From positions 1-22,233 of the forward strand of contig JAZQYK010000038.1 in assembly GCA_045633505.1 (NCBI GenBank): a stretch of 22,233 nucleotides of DNA. Reading direction: 5' to 3'. The stretch comes from Fimenecus sp045633505. GTDB lineage: Bacteria > Bacillota > Clostridia > Oscillospirales > Acutalibacteraceae. The position numbers and the translations under genes were made by a program. Positions within the stretch are counted from its first letter, which is position 1, and every line of letters starts with the position of its first letter. A model generated the notes under the pieces. The model saw only the letters and a program-made list of their open reading frames with translations. It was not told where the DNA came from and made no database searches. Shown one piece after another: positions 14,734 to 22,029 of the stretch.

Positions 14734-16329
14734 TTACGTTTCATCTGAAAGCACCATTTCGGCACATTTTACACCGTCAACCGCAGCAGAAACAATGCCA
14801 CCTGCATAACCTGCACCCTCACCGCAAGGATAAAGTCCACGCACATTTGTCTGATAAAACTCGTCACGGATAATTCTCACCGGTGATGAGCTTCGGGTTT
14901 CAGGCGCCGTCAACACAGCATCATCCATTGCAAAGCCTTTGATTTTTTTATCCCATTCGGTCAATGCGTGACGCATTGTATAAACAACCTTTTGGGGTAA
15001 TAACGTACCGATATCCCCCATTGTAACTCCCGTTGGGAAAGACGGTTTTACTGCGCCTAACTTCGTGGATTTATTGCCCTTTAAGAAGTCACCCACCAAG
15101 GTTGCGGGGGCAGAATAATCACCGCCGCCCATTGAGAATGCTTTTTCCTCAATTTCCCTTTGAAGCTGAAAGCCCGAAAGCACGTGCTCACTTGGAAAAT
15201 CAGCAGGTTCAACGCCGACTAAAATCGCGGCATTTGCATTTTCTTTATCACGGGCATATTCACTCATACCATTCGTCACCACTCCACCCTTTCGTGAAGA
15301 AGCACAAACAACTGTGCCGCCCGGACACATACAGAAGGTGTAAGCGCCTCTGCCGTGAGGCGGATGACAAGCGAGTTTATAATCAGCCGCAGGTAATTTC
15401 GGATGGTCTTTATATTCACCGTACTGACAAGAATTGATAAACTCTTGCGGATGCTCAATTCGTGCGCCGATTGAAAACGGCTTCTGCATCATATTGATGC
15501 CTCTGTTATAAAGCATTTCAACGGTATCGCCGGCAGAATGTCCGATAGATAAAATCAAGGCATCGGTTTCAACATCGGTTTCTTTACCGTTTTTATCAAC
15601 CACCGTAACACCGTGAATAAAATTATTAGCTACAATAATATTTGTAAGCTGAGTTTCAAACAACACCTTACCGCCAAGTGAAATTATTTCTTCACGAATT
15701 TCTTTGACAGTGGTTTTTAGTTTATCCGTACCAATATGCGGTTTTGCATTAACGAGAATGTCTTCAGGAGCGCCGTGTTTGACAAATTCCTCAAAAATGA
15801 AACGGCAACGGCTGTCTTTAATTCCCGTGGTCAGCTTTCCGTCAGAAAAAGTACCTGCACCGCCCTCACCGTATTGAATATTGGATTTTTCATCTAAAAT
15901 ACGGTTTGTCCAGAAATTATCTATATCCTTCGTTCTTGAATCAACGTCGCGACCGCGCTCGATAACAATCGGGTTGTGGCCGCTTCGAGCCAAAACCAAC
16001 GCCGCAAACATTCCCGCAGGGCCAAACCCTGCCACAACCGGCGACAATGCGCTTGTGCGTTTTGATTCGGGAATTTTATATGCATACTTCTCGCATTTTA
16101 TTATTTTTGAATTATTGATTGTTGACAGAATTTTGTCCTCGTCACCGTCAACGGTAACGTCGGCAGTATAAACGTAATGGACGCTATCTTTTCTGCAATC
16201 AATACTTCTTTTATATATTTCAGTTTTTAAAATTCTGTTTTTATTGATTTTCAAAGCCTTGGCAACAGCATTTTCGATATCCTGAAAATCGCTGTCAAGC
16301 CCAAGCTTTATTTCACTAATTCTGAGCAT
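14734..16329 (-). CDS. FAD-dependent dehydrogenase, COG2509 family
   Basis: 531-residue flavoprotein of the uncharacterised COG2509 type. A domain of about 90 residues (MLRISEIKLGLDSD...) precedes the Rossmann FAD-binding motif GFGPAGMFAALVLARSG (101-117). Next come ERGRDVDSR and YGEGGAGTFSDGKLTTG (153-169), both family hallmarks. A late GGDYSAP..GEGAGYAGGI segment closes the FAD site. No signal peptide or membrane helix; cytoplasmic. Substrate unknown. The start ATG at 16327-16329 has GAGAGG 7 nt upstream and lies inside the preceding flavoprotein gene (14-nt overlap). An in-frame codon at 16416 would run deep into that gene and is rejected. Confidence 0.9.
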   Translation of the reverse strand: MLRISEIKLGLDSDFQDIENAVAKALKINKNRILKTEIYKRSIDCRKDSVHYVYTADVTVDGDEDKILSTINNSKIIKCEKYAYKIPESKRTSALSPVVAGFGPAGMFAALVLARSGHNPIVIERGRDVDSRTKDIDNFWTNRILDEKSNIQYGEGGAGTFSDGKLTTGIKDSRCRFIFEEFVKHGAPEDILVNAKPHIGTDKLKTTVKEIREEIISLGGKVLFETQLTNIIVANNFIHGVTVVDKNGKETDVETDALILSIGHSAGDTVEMLYNRGINMMQKPFSIGARIEHPQEFINSCQYGEYKDHPKLPAADYKLACHPPHGRGAYTFCMCPGGTVVCASSRKGGVVTNGMSEYARDKENANAAILVGVEPADFPSEHVLSGFQLQREIEEKAFSMGGGDYSAPATLVGDFLKGNKSTKLGAVKPSFPTGVTMGDIGTLLPQKVVYTMRHALTEWDKKIKGFAMDDAVLTAPETRSSSPVRIIRDEFYQTNVRGLYPCGEGAGYAGGIVSAAVDGVKCAEMVLSDET

Positions 16330-17560
16330 TATTAAGCCTCTCACCGATAGTTTTTCCTGCAAGGCGGCCTGATGACCACGCCCATTGCAAATTGTATCCG
16401 CCGCAGTCACCGTCAACGTTAAGCACTTCTCCGCAACAGAAAAGATTTTTTACAAATCTTGACTCCATAGTTTCATTATCAAACTCTTTGCAATCCGCAC
16501 CGCCTGCGGTAACCTGAGCATAATCAAAACTTCGAGAATTTTTCACCTTGATTTTCCAACACTTGATAATTTCTGCAATTTTTTCAAGCTCTGTGTCAGT
16601 AAGGTTATTCACCCTGCCGTTAACCGCAATTCCGCATTCTTTAAGAAGTGAAATGCAAAGCTGTTTATTCATTATACCGCTTAACAGGTTTTCGCAAAGT
16701 CCCGTATCCACACTTCGACGGGCAATCAGATATTCCTCTATCTGCGTTTTGGTGAAATCGGGGGTAACGTCAAGGTGTATTTCAATATTGTTTGACGGTG
16801 ACACAGATACAAATCGGGATAATTGCATAATTGGAATACCCGAAAGTCCATAATCGGTAAACTGCACCTCGCCATAATTTTCAAGTGCTTTCTCACCGTC
16901 TATAATCAAATCAATTTTACAGATTGAACGCACGCCCTTTAGCGCTTTGGTGAAATCTTCACAATTCAAGGAAACCAACGCGGGCGCAGGTGAAATCACA
17001 GTATGACCGAACATTTTGAGCATATCATAGCCATCACCGTCCGTTCCGTGCACCTTAGCCGCTTTTCCGCCGCAGGCAACCACAACGTAATCAAAACGGT
17101 CACGGTTGTTGATTACGATTTTCTGAGCTACACCTGTATCGATAGTTTTAAGATGCACTGCACGATAATCGCATACGGTTTTTATGCCAAGTCTTTCACA
17201 CTCAAAACGGAGAGCATCCACGACGGAAGATGCCTGATTGGAAAGCGGATAAACCCTGCCCTCGTCCTCCACTCTTGTATAAAGACCGAGTCTGTTGAAA
17301 AATTTGATATTTTCTTCAGGTGTAAATCTGTTCAAAGCATAACTTGTGAAAGCCGTGTCACCGCGATAGCCAGACACAGCCGAGTTCATATTTGTTATAT
17401 TGCATCTACCGTTTCCCGTCACCAAAAGTTTTTTTGCAACTCGCGTGAGTTTTTCAAAGACGGTAACACTAACGTTTTCTTTATTTTCTACGGTTTGCAT
17501 TAACTCGATGGCACAGGCAAGTCCCGACGCACCGCCACCGATTATGGCAATTTTAGTCAC
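16316..17560 (-). CDS. HI0933/BaiN-like NAD(P)/FAD-dependent oxidoreductase
   Basis: 414-residue flavoprotein of the HI0933 family, which includes the bile-acid enzyme BaiN; most members, probably including this one, have no assigned substrate. The FAD dinucleotide motif IIGGGASGLACAIEL is at 6-20, followed by KLLVTGNGRCNITN (about 44-57). The C-terminal signature CGEVLNVDGDCGGYNLQWAWSSG is near 376-398. The start is GTG at 17558-17560, three bases after the stop of the metalloregulator gene, with a weak GCAGGGAT site. Its end overlaps the COG2509 gene by 14 nt. It is the third gene of the apparent XRE-DtxR-flavoprotein operon. Confidence 0.9.
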   Translation of the reverse strand: MTKIAIIGGGASGLACAIELMQTVENKENVSVTVFEKLTRVAKKLLVTGNGRCNITNMNSAVSGYRGDTAFTSYALNRFTPEENIKFFNRLGLYTRVEDEGRVYPLSNQASSVVDALRFECERLGIKTVCDYRAVHLKTIDTGVAQKIVINNRDRFDYVVVACGGKAAKVHGTDGDGYDMLKMFGHTVISPAPALVSLNCEDFTKALKGVRSICKIDLIIDGEKALENYGEVQFTDYGLSGIPIMQLSRFVSVSPSNNIEIHLDVTPDFTKTQIEEYLIARRSVDTGLCENLLSGIMNKQLCISLLKECGIAVNGRVNNLTDTELEKIAEIIKCWKIKVKNSRSFDYAQVTAGGADCKEFDNETMESRFVKNLFCCGEVLNVDGDCGGYNLQWAWSSGRLAGKTIGERLNNAQN

Positions 17561-17563
17561 GGC

Positions 17564-17947
17564 TTATCCCTGCCTTTCAAGATATTCATAAAGTTTGTCG
17601 ATTGTAACCGAGCTCATTACGTGTTCCATTTTACAAGCATCATTTTCAGCATTTTCTTCATCAACGCCAAGGGTATCGATTAAAAATTGCTTGATTAACT
17701 TATGACGGCGAAGCACGTTAGCCGCATAGCTTTCGCCTTCAGGTGTAATAATAATATCACCGTAGGTTATATGCTCTAAAAATCCAATCTGCGTCAAAGT
17801 GTTCACAGCTCTGTTAACGCTGGGCTTTGACACTCCTAAAAATTCAGCTATATCCGTTACTCGCACGTTGTCCTTTTGCTTTGATAACACAAACACAGCC
17901 TCAAGATAATCCTCAAGAGACGATGTCATATTATAATTTTTATTCAT
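17564..17947 (-). CDS. DtxR/MntR-family metal-dependent transcriptional regulator
   Basis: 127-residue repressor with an N-terminal winged helix (about 8-70, VRVTDIAEFLGVSKPSVNRAVNTL) and the metal-binding/dimerisation domain. There is no C-terminal SH3-like domain, so its architecture is that of MntR rather than DtxR. By alignment with Bacillus MntR, the ligands Asp8, Glu11, His77, Glu102 and His103 are kept as Asp13, Glu16, His82, Glu108 and His109. Glu99 is replaced by Cys105 (ACKMEHVMS), the residue DtxR/IdeR uses. This mix makes Mn versus Fe specificity uncertain. The ATG at 17945-17947 has AAGGA 9-10 nt upstream. It lies 15 nt after the XRE gene and 3 nt before the flavoprotein gene. 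Confidence 0.9.
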   Translation of the reverse strand: MNKNYNMTSSLEDYLEAVFVLSKQKDNVRVTDIAEFLGVSKPSVNRAVNTLTQIGFLEHITYGDIIITPEGESYAANVLRRHKLIKQFLIDTLGVDEENAENDACKMEHVMSSVTIDKLYEYLERQG

Positions 17948-17962
17948 AAAACTCGTCCTTAA

Positions 17963-18331
17963 TTACAAAGATTTTCTGCCTGATTTTTCGTGAGCATATC
18001 TTAAAATATCCTCTTTCACTTCATCGGAAGAAATTCTTAAATTGATAATTAAATCTCTTTCTTCCTTCGTAAGCTGTGCCATATACCTTGCTTCAGCCTG
18101 TTTTTCAAGGAATTCATCATCATAGACATATTCAACCTTGCATTTTTCAACGAATTTGTCGATTGACAAATCATAAAATGCACAAAGTTTTAACAATGTT
18201 TCCATATCAATATTGCGTCTGCCCGTCTCATAGCAACAATAAGCCGCTCGGCTGACACCAAGCACGTCAGCCACCTGCTGCTGAGTCAAATCATTTTGCA
18301 CTCTGATAAGTTTAAGCTGCCTAAGTTTCAT
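17963..18331 (-). CDS. XRE-family helix-turn-helix regulator
   Basis: 122-residue DNA-binding protein. Residues about 5-60 are a Cro/C1-type HTH (LTQQQVADVLGVSRAAYCCYETGRRNIDMETLLKLCAFY). The charged C-terminal helical part (KEERDLIINLRISSDEVKEDILRYAHE) probably mediates dimerisation; no ligand-binding domain is visible. The ATG at 18329-18331 has AAGGAGGG 7 nt upstream; a TTG one codon earlier is less likely. It is the first gene of a minus-strand operon and is divergent from the alpha/beta hydrolase, so it may regulate either or both. Confidence 0.9.
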   Translation of the reverse strand: MKLRQLKLIRVQNDLTQQQVADVLGVSRAAYCCYETGRRNIDMETLLKLCAFYDLSIDKFVEKCKVEYVYDDEFLEKQAEARYMAQLTKEERDLIINLRISSDEVKEDILRYAHEKSGRKSL

Positions 18332-18372
18332 CAAAATCCCTCCTTACAGTCCATAACGTTCAACTTGTGTAA

Positions 18373-18402
18373 ATTATACCATACAGATGTAGCATTTGGC
18401 AA
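18373..18402 (-). promoter_or_regulatory. Sigma-A promoter for the XRE/metalloregulator/flavoprotein operon
   Basis: Minus strand: TTGCCA (18397-18402), an 18-nt spacer and a perfect TATAAT (18373-18378) with an extended TG one base before it. Confidence 0.8.
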
Positions 18403-18419
18403 CATTTATTTGTTTTTTA

Positions 18420-18449
18420 TCTGTTTTGACTGAATATTTACAAAACGGA
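18420..18449. promoter_or_regulatory. Candidate operator: imperfect inverted repeat
   Basis: TCTGTTTTG (18420-18428) and CAAAACGGA (18441-18449) are inverted copies with one mismatch around a 12-base spacer. The right arm covers part of the -35 box of the hydrolase promoter. It lies between the divergent XRE and hydrolase genes, a likely place for the regulator to bind; binding is not shown. Confidence 0.35.
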
Positions 18450-18465
18450 CAAAATGTGATAGAAT
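18437..18465 (+). promoter_or_regulatory. Sigma-A promoter for the alpha/beta hydrolase
   Basis: TTTACA (18437-18442), a 17-nt spacer and TAGAAT (18460-18465), with the start codon 20 nt downstream of the -10 box. Confidence 0.72.
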
Positions 18466-18485
18466 AATAGTCAAGGAGTGATGTT

Positions 18486-19523
18486 ATGCTCTATTTCTTA
18501 TTGGGATTATTTATAATTGCCGTTATTCTCATCGTTGCGTCCGCCAAACTTCTTGATGCTGTCGGCTTCAGCAAAAGATGTGAAGGTAATGAAAATCTGA
18601 AATATCTCAAAGCGAAAAATTTTGATAATCTTAACGCTCATCCGATAAATTTCAAATCTGACAAAGGACAAACCCTTAACGGATTTCTTTACAGCGGTGC
18701 AAAAACAGATAAATACAAGGCTTTGATTGTTTTTGCTCACGGAATGGGTGCAGGTCATTTGGCTTACACCACGGAAATCAATTATTTTGCTCAAAAGGGT
18801 TATCTGGTATTGGCTTACGACAACACAGGCACTTGTGAGTCGGAAGGTGCAAAACTTGTGGGCTTTGGTCAAGGCGTTATAGATTTGAGTAATGCTATTG
18901 AATTTGTAAACAGCCGTGAGGATTTAAAGGATTTACCGCTTTTGCTTCTCGGTCATTCGTGGGGCGGATATTGTGTTTGCAACGTGCCTGCCGTTACTGA
19001 TGCAAAAATTAAGGGTATCGTTGCTTTTTCACCGTTCAACTCTATCAACCGTCTGCTTGCAGATATGGTAAAAATGAGAACTAAAGCTAACATTCGATTT
19101 ATTACACCGTTTCTTGATATTGTGAATCTTATGAAATTCGGTAAAGTAGGTATTCTTCGTTCCTGCGACACTATTTCAAGCAATCAAATTCCTACCCTTG
19201 TAATGCACGGTGGAAATGATATGACGATAAACGTGCAAAACAGTCCTGTGGGACTCAAGCACAGAATTGCTGAAAACCCGAATGCCCGAACGGTGCTTTA
19301 TGACAGTAAATATCACAACGTATATCTTGCAAAGGATGCAGAACAATATCTGAATGATATTTTTGCACGGGTAGGCGCTTTACCGCCTGACAGTCAAGAG
19401 GCTTATGAAATTTATCAGAGTATTGATTATTCCCTCATTACAAAAGAGGATTTGACGGTTATGGATACTGCAAATGCATTTTTTGAAGAATGTATTATGA
19501 AACGTGACTTTTTAAGTGAATAA
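18486..19523 (+). CDS. Alpha/beta hydrolase with N-terminal membrane helix
   Basis: 345-residue serine hydrolase. An N-terminal hydrophobic helix (LYFLLGLFIIAVILIVASA, 2-20) without a cleavage site suggests membrane anchoring. The catalytic triad is visible: Ser158 in the nucleophile elbow GHSWGG, Asp245 in HGGNDMTI and His277 in KYHNVYL. HGMGAGHLAY (85-94) is the oxyanion-hole region. This set resembles the S9/lysophospholipase-like group, but the substrate cannot be read from sequence. The ATG at 18486 has AAGGAG 7 nt upstream. It has its own promoter and terminator and is divergent from the XRE regulator. Confidence 0.88.
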   Translation: MLYFLLGLFIIAVILIVASAKLLDAVGFSKRCEGNENLKYLKAKNFDNLNAHPINFKSDKGQTLNGFLYSGAKTDKYKALIVFAHGMGAGHLAYTTEINYFAQKGYLVLAYDNTGTCESEGAKLVGFGQGVIDLSNAIEFVNSREDLKDLPLLLLGHSWGGYCVCNVPAVTDAKIKGIVAFSPFNSINRLLADMVKMRTKANIRFITPFLDIVNLMKFGKVGILRSCDTISSNQIPTLVMHGGNDMTINVQNSPVGLKHRIAENPNARTVLYDSKYHNVYLAKDAEQYLNDIFARVGALPPDSQEAYEIYQSIDYSLITKEDLTVMDTANAFFEECIMKRDFLSE

Positions 19524-19561
19524 AAAATGGCCGAACAGGATTTCTGTTCGGTCATTTTTTT
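19523..19561. terminator. Bidirectional terminator between the hydrolase gene and mnmA
   Basis: AAAATGGCCGAACAG pairs with CTGTTCGGTCATTTT (one G-T pair) around a GATTT loop, with A-run and T-run on the two flanks. It serves both convergent genes. Confidence 0.92.
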
Positions 19562-19565
19562 GCAT

Positions 19566-20585
19566 TTATATAATTTCTCCGCCGCCCAACACTTCGTCAC
19601 CGTCAAAGATTACGAGGGATTGACCTTTTGTTATTGCGCGTTGCGGTTCGTCGAATTTGACGTGAAGATTGCCGTTTTCATCTTGCCAGGCTAAAGCCGG
19701 TTGCTCCTTGTGTCTGTAACGTACTCTGGCAAGGACACGAATTGGCGCTGTAATTGGTTTTCCGCTGATTATGTTCACATTTTTTGCAACTACCGTATCA
19801 GTAAACAAATCTTCATTATCGCCTAAAATAACGTTGTTTGTTTCGGGGTCAATGTTAAGCACGTAAAGCGGTGTTTTATATGCAATTCCAAGACCTTTTC
19901 GTTGACCTATTGTATAATTAACAATACCTTTATGTTCACCGAATAAAAAGCCCGTTTTGTGCATAAACTGACCTTTTGGATAGTCTTTATTATTGTAATT
20001 TTTAATAAATTTTACGTAATCACCGTCAGGGACGAAGCAAATATCCTGACTGTCCTTTTTACGAGCAGTTATAAGGTGATTTTCTTCTGCAATTTCGCGA
20101 ATTTCGGGCTTTGTATATTCACCTAACGGGAATTTAATGTGTTTGAGTTGCTCTTGTGTGAGCATATAGAGAAAATAACTTTGGTCTTTACTTTCGTCAA
20201 CTGCTTTTTTGAGCTTGTATTCACCGTTTTCAAAGACCACTCTTGCATAGTGACCCGTTACAACAAAATCTGCATCTAACTCGTGCATTTTTTCCATCAT
20301 AGCGCCGAATTTAAGTGTACGGTTACACTCAACGCAAGGGTTTGGGGTTTTGCCATTTTCATAGCATTCTATAAACTTATCAATAACCTGTTTTTTGAAT
20401 TCTTCTTTAAGTGGGAAAATATAAAAAGGCATACCTAACTTGTCGGCAACTGATTTTGCATCACTGCAATCCCCTTCGATATACAGTTGCATTGTAGCAC
20501 CGACACATTGGTAGCCTTCATTTTTCATAAGTAAAGCAGGGACGGAGCTGTCAACTCCGCCACTCATAGCAATAACTGCTTTCAT
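19566..20585 (-). CDS. mnmA: tRNA-specific 2-thiouridylase MnmA
   Basis: Adds sulfur to U34 of the Lys, Glu and Gln tRNAs, using persulfide sulfur from a cysteine desulfurase. 339 residues, a little shorter than the ~370 of Bacillus. The PP-loop ATP motif AMSGGVDSS is at 6-14. The catalytic cysteines are Cys84 (TPNPCVECNR) and Cys183 (DSQDICF), and GHYAR and YTIGQRKGLGI are typical. I prefer the ATG at 20583-20585, which has GGGTGA 5-6 nt upstream. A GTG at 20592-20594 overlapping the nadA stop has no binding site; using it would add three residues. It follows nadA by 5 nt. Confidence 0.96.
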   Translation of the reverse strand: MKAVIAMSGGVDSSVPALLMKNEGYQCVGATMQLYIEGDCSDAKSVADKLGMPFYIFPLKEEFKKQVIDKFIECYENGKTPNPCVECNRTLKFGAMMEKMHELDADFVVTGHYARVVFENGEYKLKKAVDESKDQSYFLYMLTQEQLKHIKFPLGEYTKPEIREIAEENHLITARKKDSQDICFVPDGDYVKFIKNYNNKDYPKGQFMHKTGFLFGEHKGIVNYTIGQRKGLGIAYKTPLYVLNIDPETNNVILGDNEDLFTDTVVAKNVNIISGKPITAPIRVLARVRYRHKEQPALAWQDENGNLHVKFDEPQRAITKGQSLVIFDGDEVLGGGEII

Positions 20586-20590
20586 TTTAT

Positions 20591-21505
20591 TCACCCAAGT
20601 TCAAGCATTTTATCAATGCACTTTTTGGCTTTAACTATTGTTTCTTCGTCCAGCGTGATTTCTTCGCCACCGTTACCTATTATTGTGTTATAAAGGTCAA
20701 CGAGAGTTGTTGCCTTCATATCGGGGCAAATGAGTTTTGGTGATAATGCGTAGAAATTCTTGTCGGGACATTCGTATTGAAGTGACTCGGCAATACTGAT
20801 TTCAGTACCGATAATAAAATTCTTATGCTCACTCTCTTTAGCATATTTCATAATACCCGTTGTTGAGCCAACGTAGTCAGCAAGCTCCACAACCTCAGGC
20901 TTACATTCGGGATGAACGAGAAGAAGTGAATCGGGATATAATTTTCTTGCTTTTTTAACGTCCTCTGCGGTAATCTGACCGTGAATAGGACAACCGCCGT
21001 TTACAAATTTGAAGGTCTTTTCGGGAAGCTGTTTTGCAACGAAATCGCCTAAATTACAGTCGGGGATAAAGAGGATTTTATCGTTATCGAGCTTACTTAC
21101 AACGTTTACCGCTGATGCAGAAGTTACACAGACATCGCAGACTGTTTTAAGCTCGGCAGTTGTGTTGATGTACGCCACAACCGTATAATCAGGATTTTCC
21201 TTTTTAACCTGTTCGATATATTCCTTGCTCATCTGCTCTGCCATTGGGCAACCTGCAACAGAACTTGTGATATAAACTGTTTTTTCGGGTGACAAAATCT
21301 TTACGGTTTCTGCCATAAAGCGCACGCCACACATAATCACGGTTTTTGCATCAGTTTTTTCTGCCAGTACGCTCAACTGAAAACTGTCACCCGTAAAATC
21401 GGCAACCTCGATAATTTCACGAGCAACATAGCTGTGAGCCAATATGCATATATCTTTTTCTTTTTTAAGTTGCAGGATTTTGTCCTGCATTTCTTTTACT
21501 GTCAT
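20591..21505 (-). CDS. nadA: Quinolinate synthase A
   Basis: Makes quinolinate from iminoaspartate and dihydroxyacetone phosphate in NAD synthesis, using an oxygen-sensitive [4Fe-4S] cluster. 304 residues, the short (Thermotoga/Pyrococcus-like) form. The three expected cluster ligands are Cys86 (AGCPMAE), Cys172 (GGCPIHG) and Cys260 (ICPDM). Substrate-binding segments ILAHSYVA, TSASAVN and VHPECKPEV are present. The usual partners nadB and nadC are not in this window. AAAGGAAG precedes the ATG. It lies between the repeat element at 21538-21603 and mnmA. Confidence 0.96.
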   Translation of the reverse strand: MTVKEMQDKILQLKKEKDICILAHSYVAREIIEVADFTGDSFQLSVLAEKTDAKTVIMCGVRFMAETVKILSPEKTVYITSSVAGCPMAEQMSKEYIEQVKKENPDYTVVAYINTTAELKTVCDVCVTSASAVNVVSKLDNDKILFIPDCNLGDFVAKQLPEKTFKFVNGGCPIHGQITAEDVKKARKLYPDSLLLVHPECKPEVVELADYVGSTTGIMKYAKESEHKNFIIGTEISIAESLQYECPDKNFYALSPKLICPDMKATTLVDLYNTIIGNGGEEITLDEETIVKAKKCIDKMLELG

Positions 21506-21537
21506 TTTAATCTTCCTTTATAAAGATTATTGTACAT

Positions 21538-21603
21538 TGTAGGGGCGATTCACGAATCGCCCATACTCGTTTTATCGGGACGATGTGGGCATCGTCCCCT
21601 ACA
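21538..21603. repeat. Short inverted-repeat (MITE-like) element, copy B
   Basis: A 66-bp element bounded by TGTAGGGG (21538-21545) and CCCCTACA (21596-21603), the same ends as copy A at 8957-9027. It holds two hairpins: GGGCGATTC/GAATCGCCC (21543-21562) and GGGACGATG/CATCGTCCC (21577-21598). It sits between iscU and nadA. Neither hairpin has a T-run, so it is not a standard terminator. Its interior differs from copy A. Confidence 0.78.
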
Positions 21604-21611
21604 TTAGTTGA

Positions 21612-22028
21612 TTAATGATGATGGTCTTCGAATTTAAAGTCGTCCGCGTTATATTCAATACCGTTTTTGTCGTAGTAATCCTTAACGGCTGCTTTGATTG
21701 CCTGTTCAGCGAGAACTGAACAGTGGATTTTAACTGCAGGAAGTCCGTCAAGAGCTTCAACAACTGCTTTGTTTGTAAGCTTGAGTGCTTCACTCAAAGG
21801 CTGACCTTTAATCATATCAGTTGCAATTGAGCTTGTTGCGATTGCAGATGCACAACCGTAAGTATTGAATTTAACGTCTGTGATAATATTATTCTCAATT
21901 TTGAGATACATTTTCATAATATCGCCACATTTTGCGTTACCAACTTCGCCCACGCCGTCAGCGTCGTCAAGTTTTCCTACGTTATGTGGATTTGTAAAAT
22001 GCTCCATTACTTTTTCTGAATATTCCAT
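21612..22028 (-). CDS. iscU: Fe-S cluster scaffold protein IscU/NifU-like
   Basis: Scaffold on which Fe-S clusters are built from desulfurase-derived sulfur. 138 residues, a single IscU-type domain with none of the NifU C-terminal parts. The ligands Cys34 (NAKCGD, with Asp36), Cys59 (YGCASA) and Cys103 (IHCSVLAE) are all present, so it is of the IscU rather than the zinc-bound SufU type. The C-terminus ends in an acidic/histidine tail (DFKFEDHHH). AGAAGG precedes the ATG at 22026-22028. It starts one base after the cysteine desulfurase stop codon, so the two are surely cotranscribed. Confidence 0.95.
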   Translation of the reverse strand: MEYSEKVMEHFTNPHNVGKLDDADGVGEVGNAKCGDIMKMYLKIENNIITDVKFNTYGCASAIATSSIATDMIKGQPLSEALKLTNKAVVEALDGLPAVKIHCSVLAEQAIKAAVKDYYDKNGIEYNADDFKFEDHHH

Positions 22029-22029
22029 T

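Noticed and set aside
14646..14873. 75-codon plus-strand open frame over the pseudokinase promoter
   Set aside because: Histidine/glutamine-rich low-complexity translation, no ribosome binding site, and antisense to real genes at both ends.
17003..17503. 166-codon open frame on the plus strand
   Set aside because: Lies wholly antisense to the HI0933/BaiN-like gene, has no ribosome binding site and no recognisable motif; a shadow frame.
21525..21545. TACAAT on the minus strand as a nadA promoter
   Set aside because: No acceptable -35 at 16-18 nt; the upstream bases fall in the repeat element.
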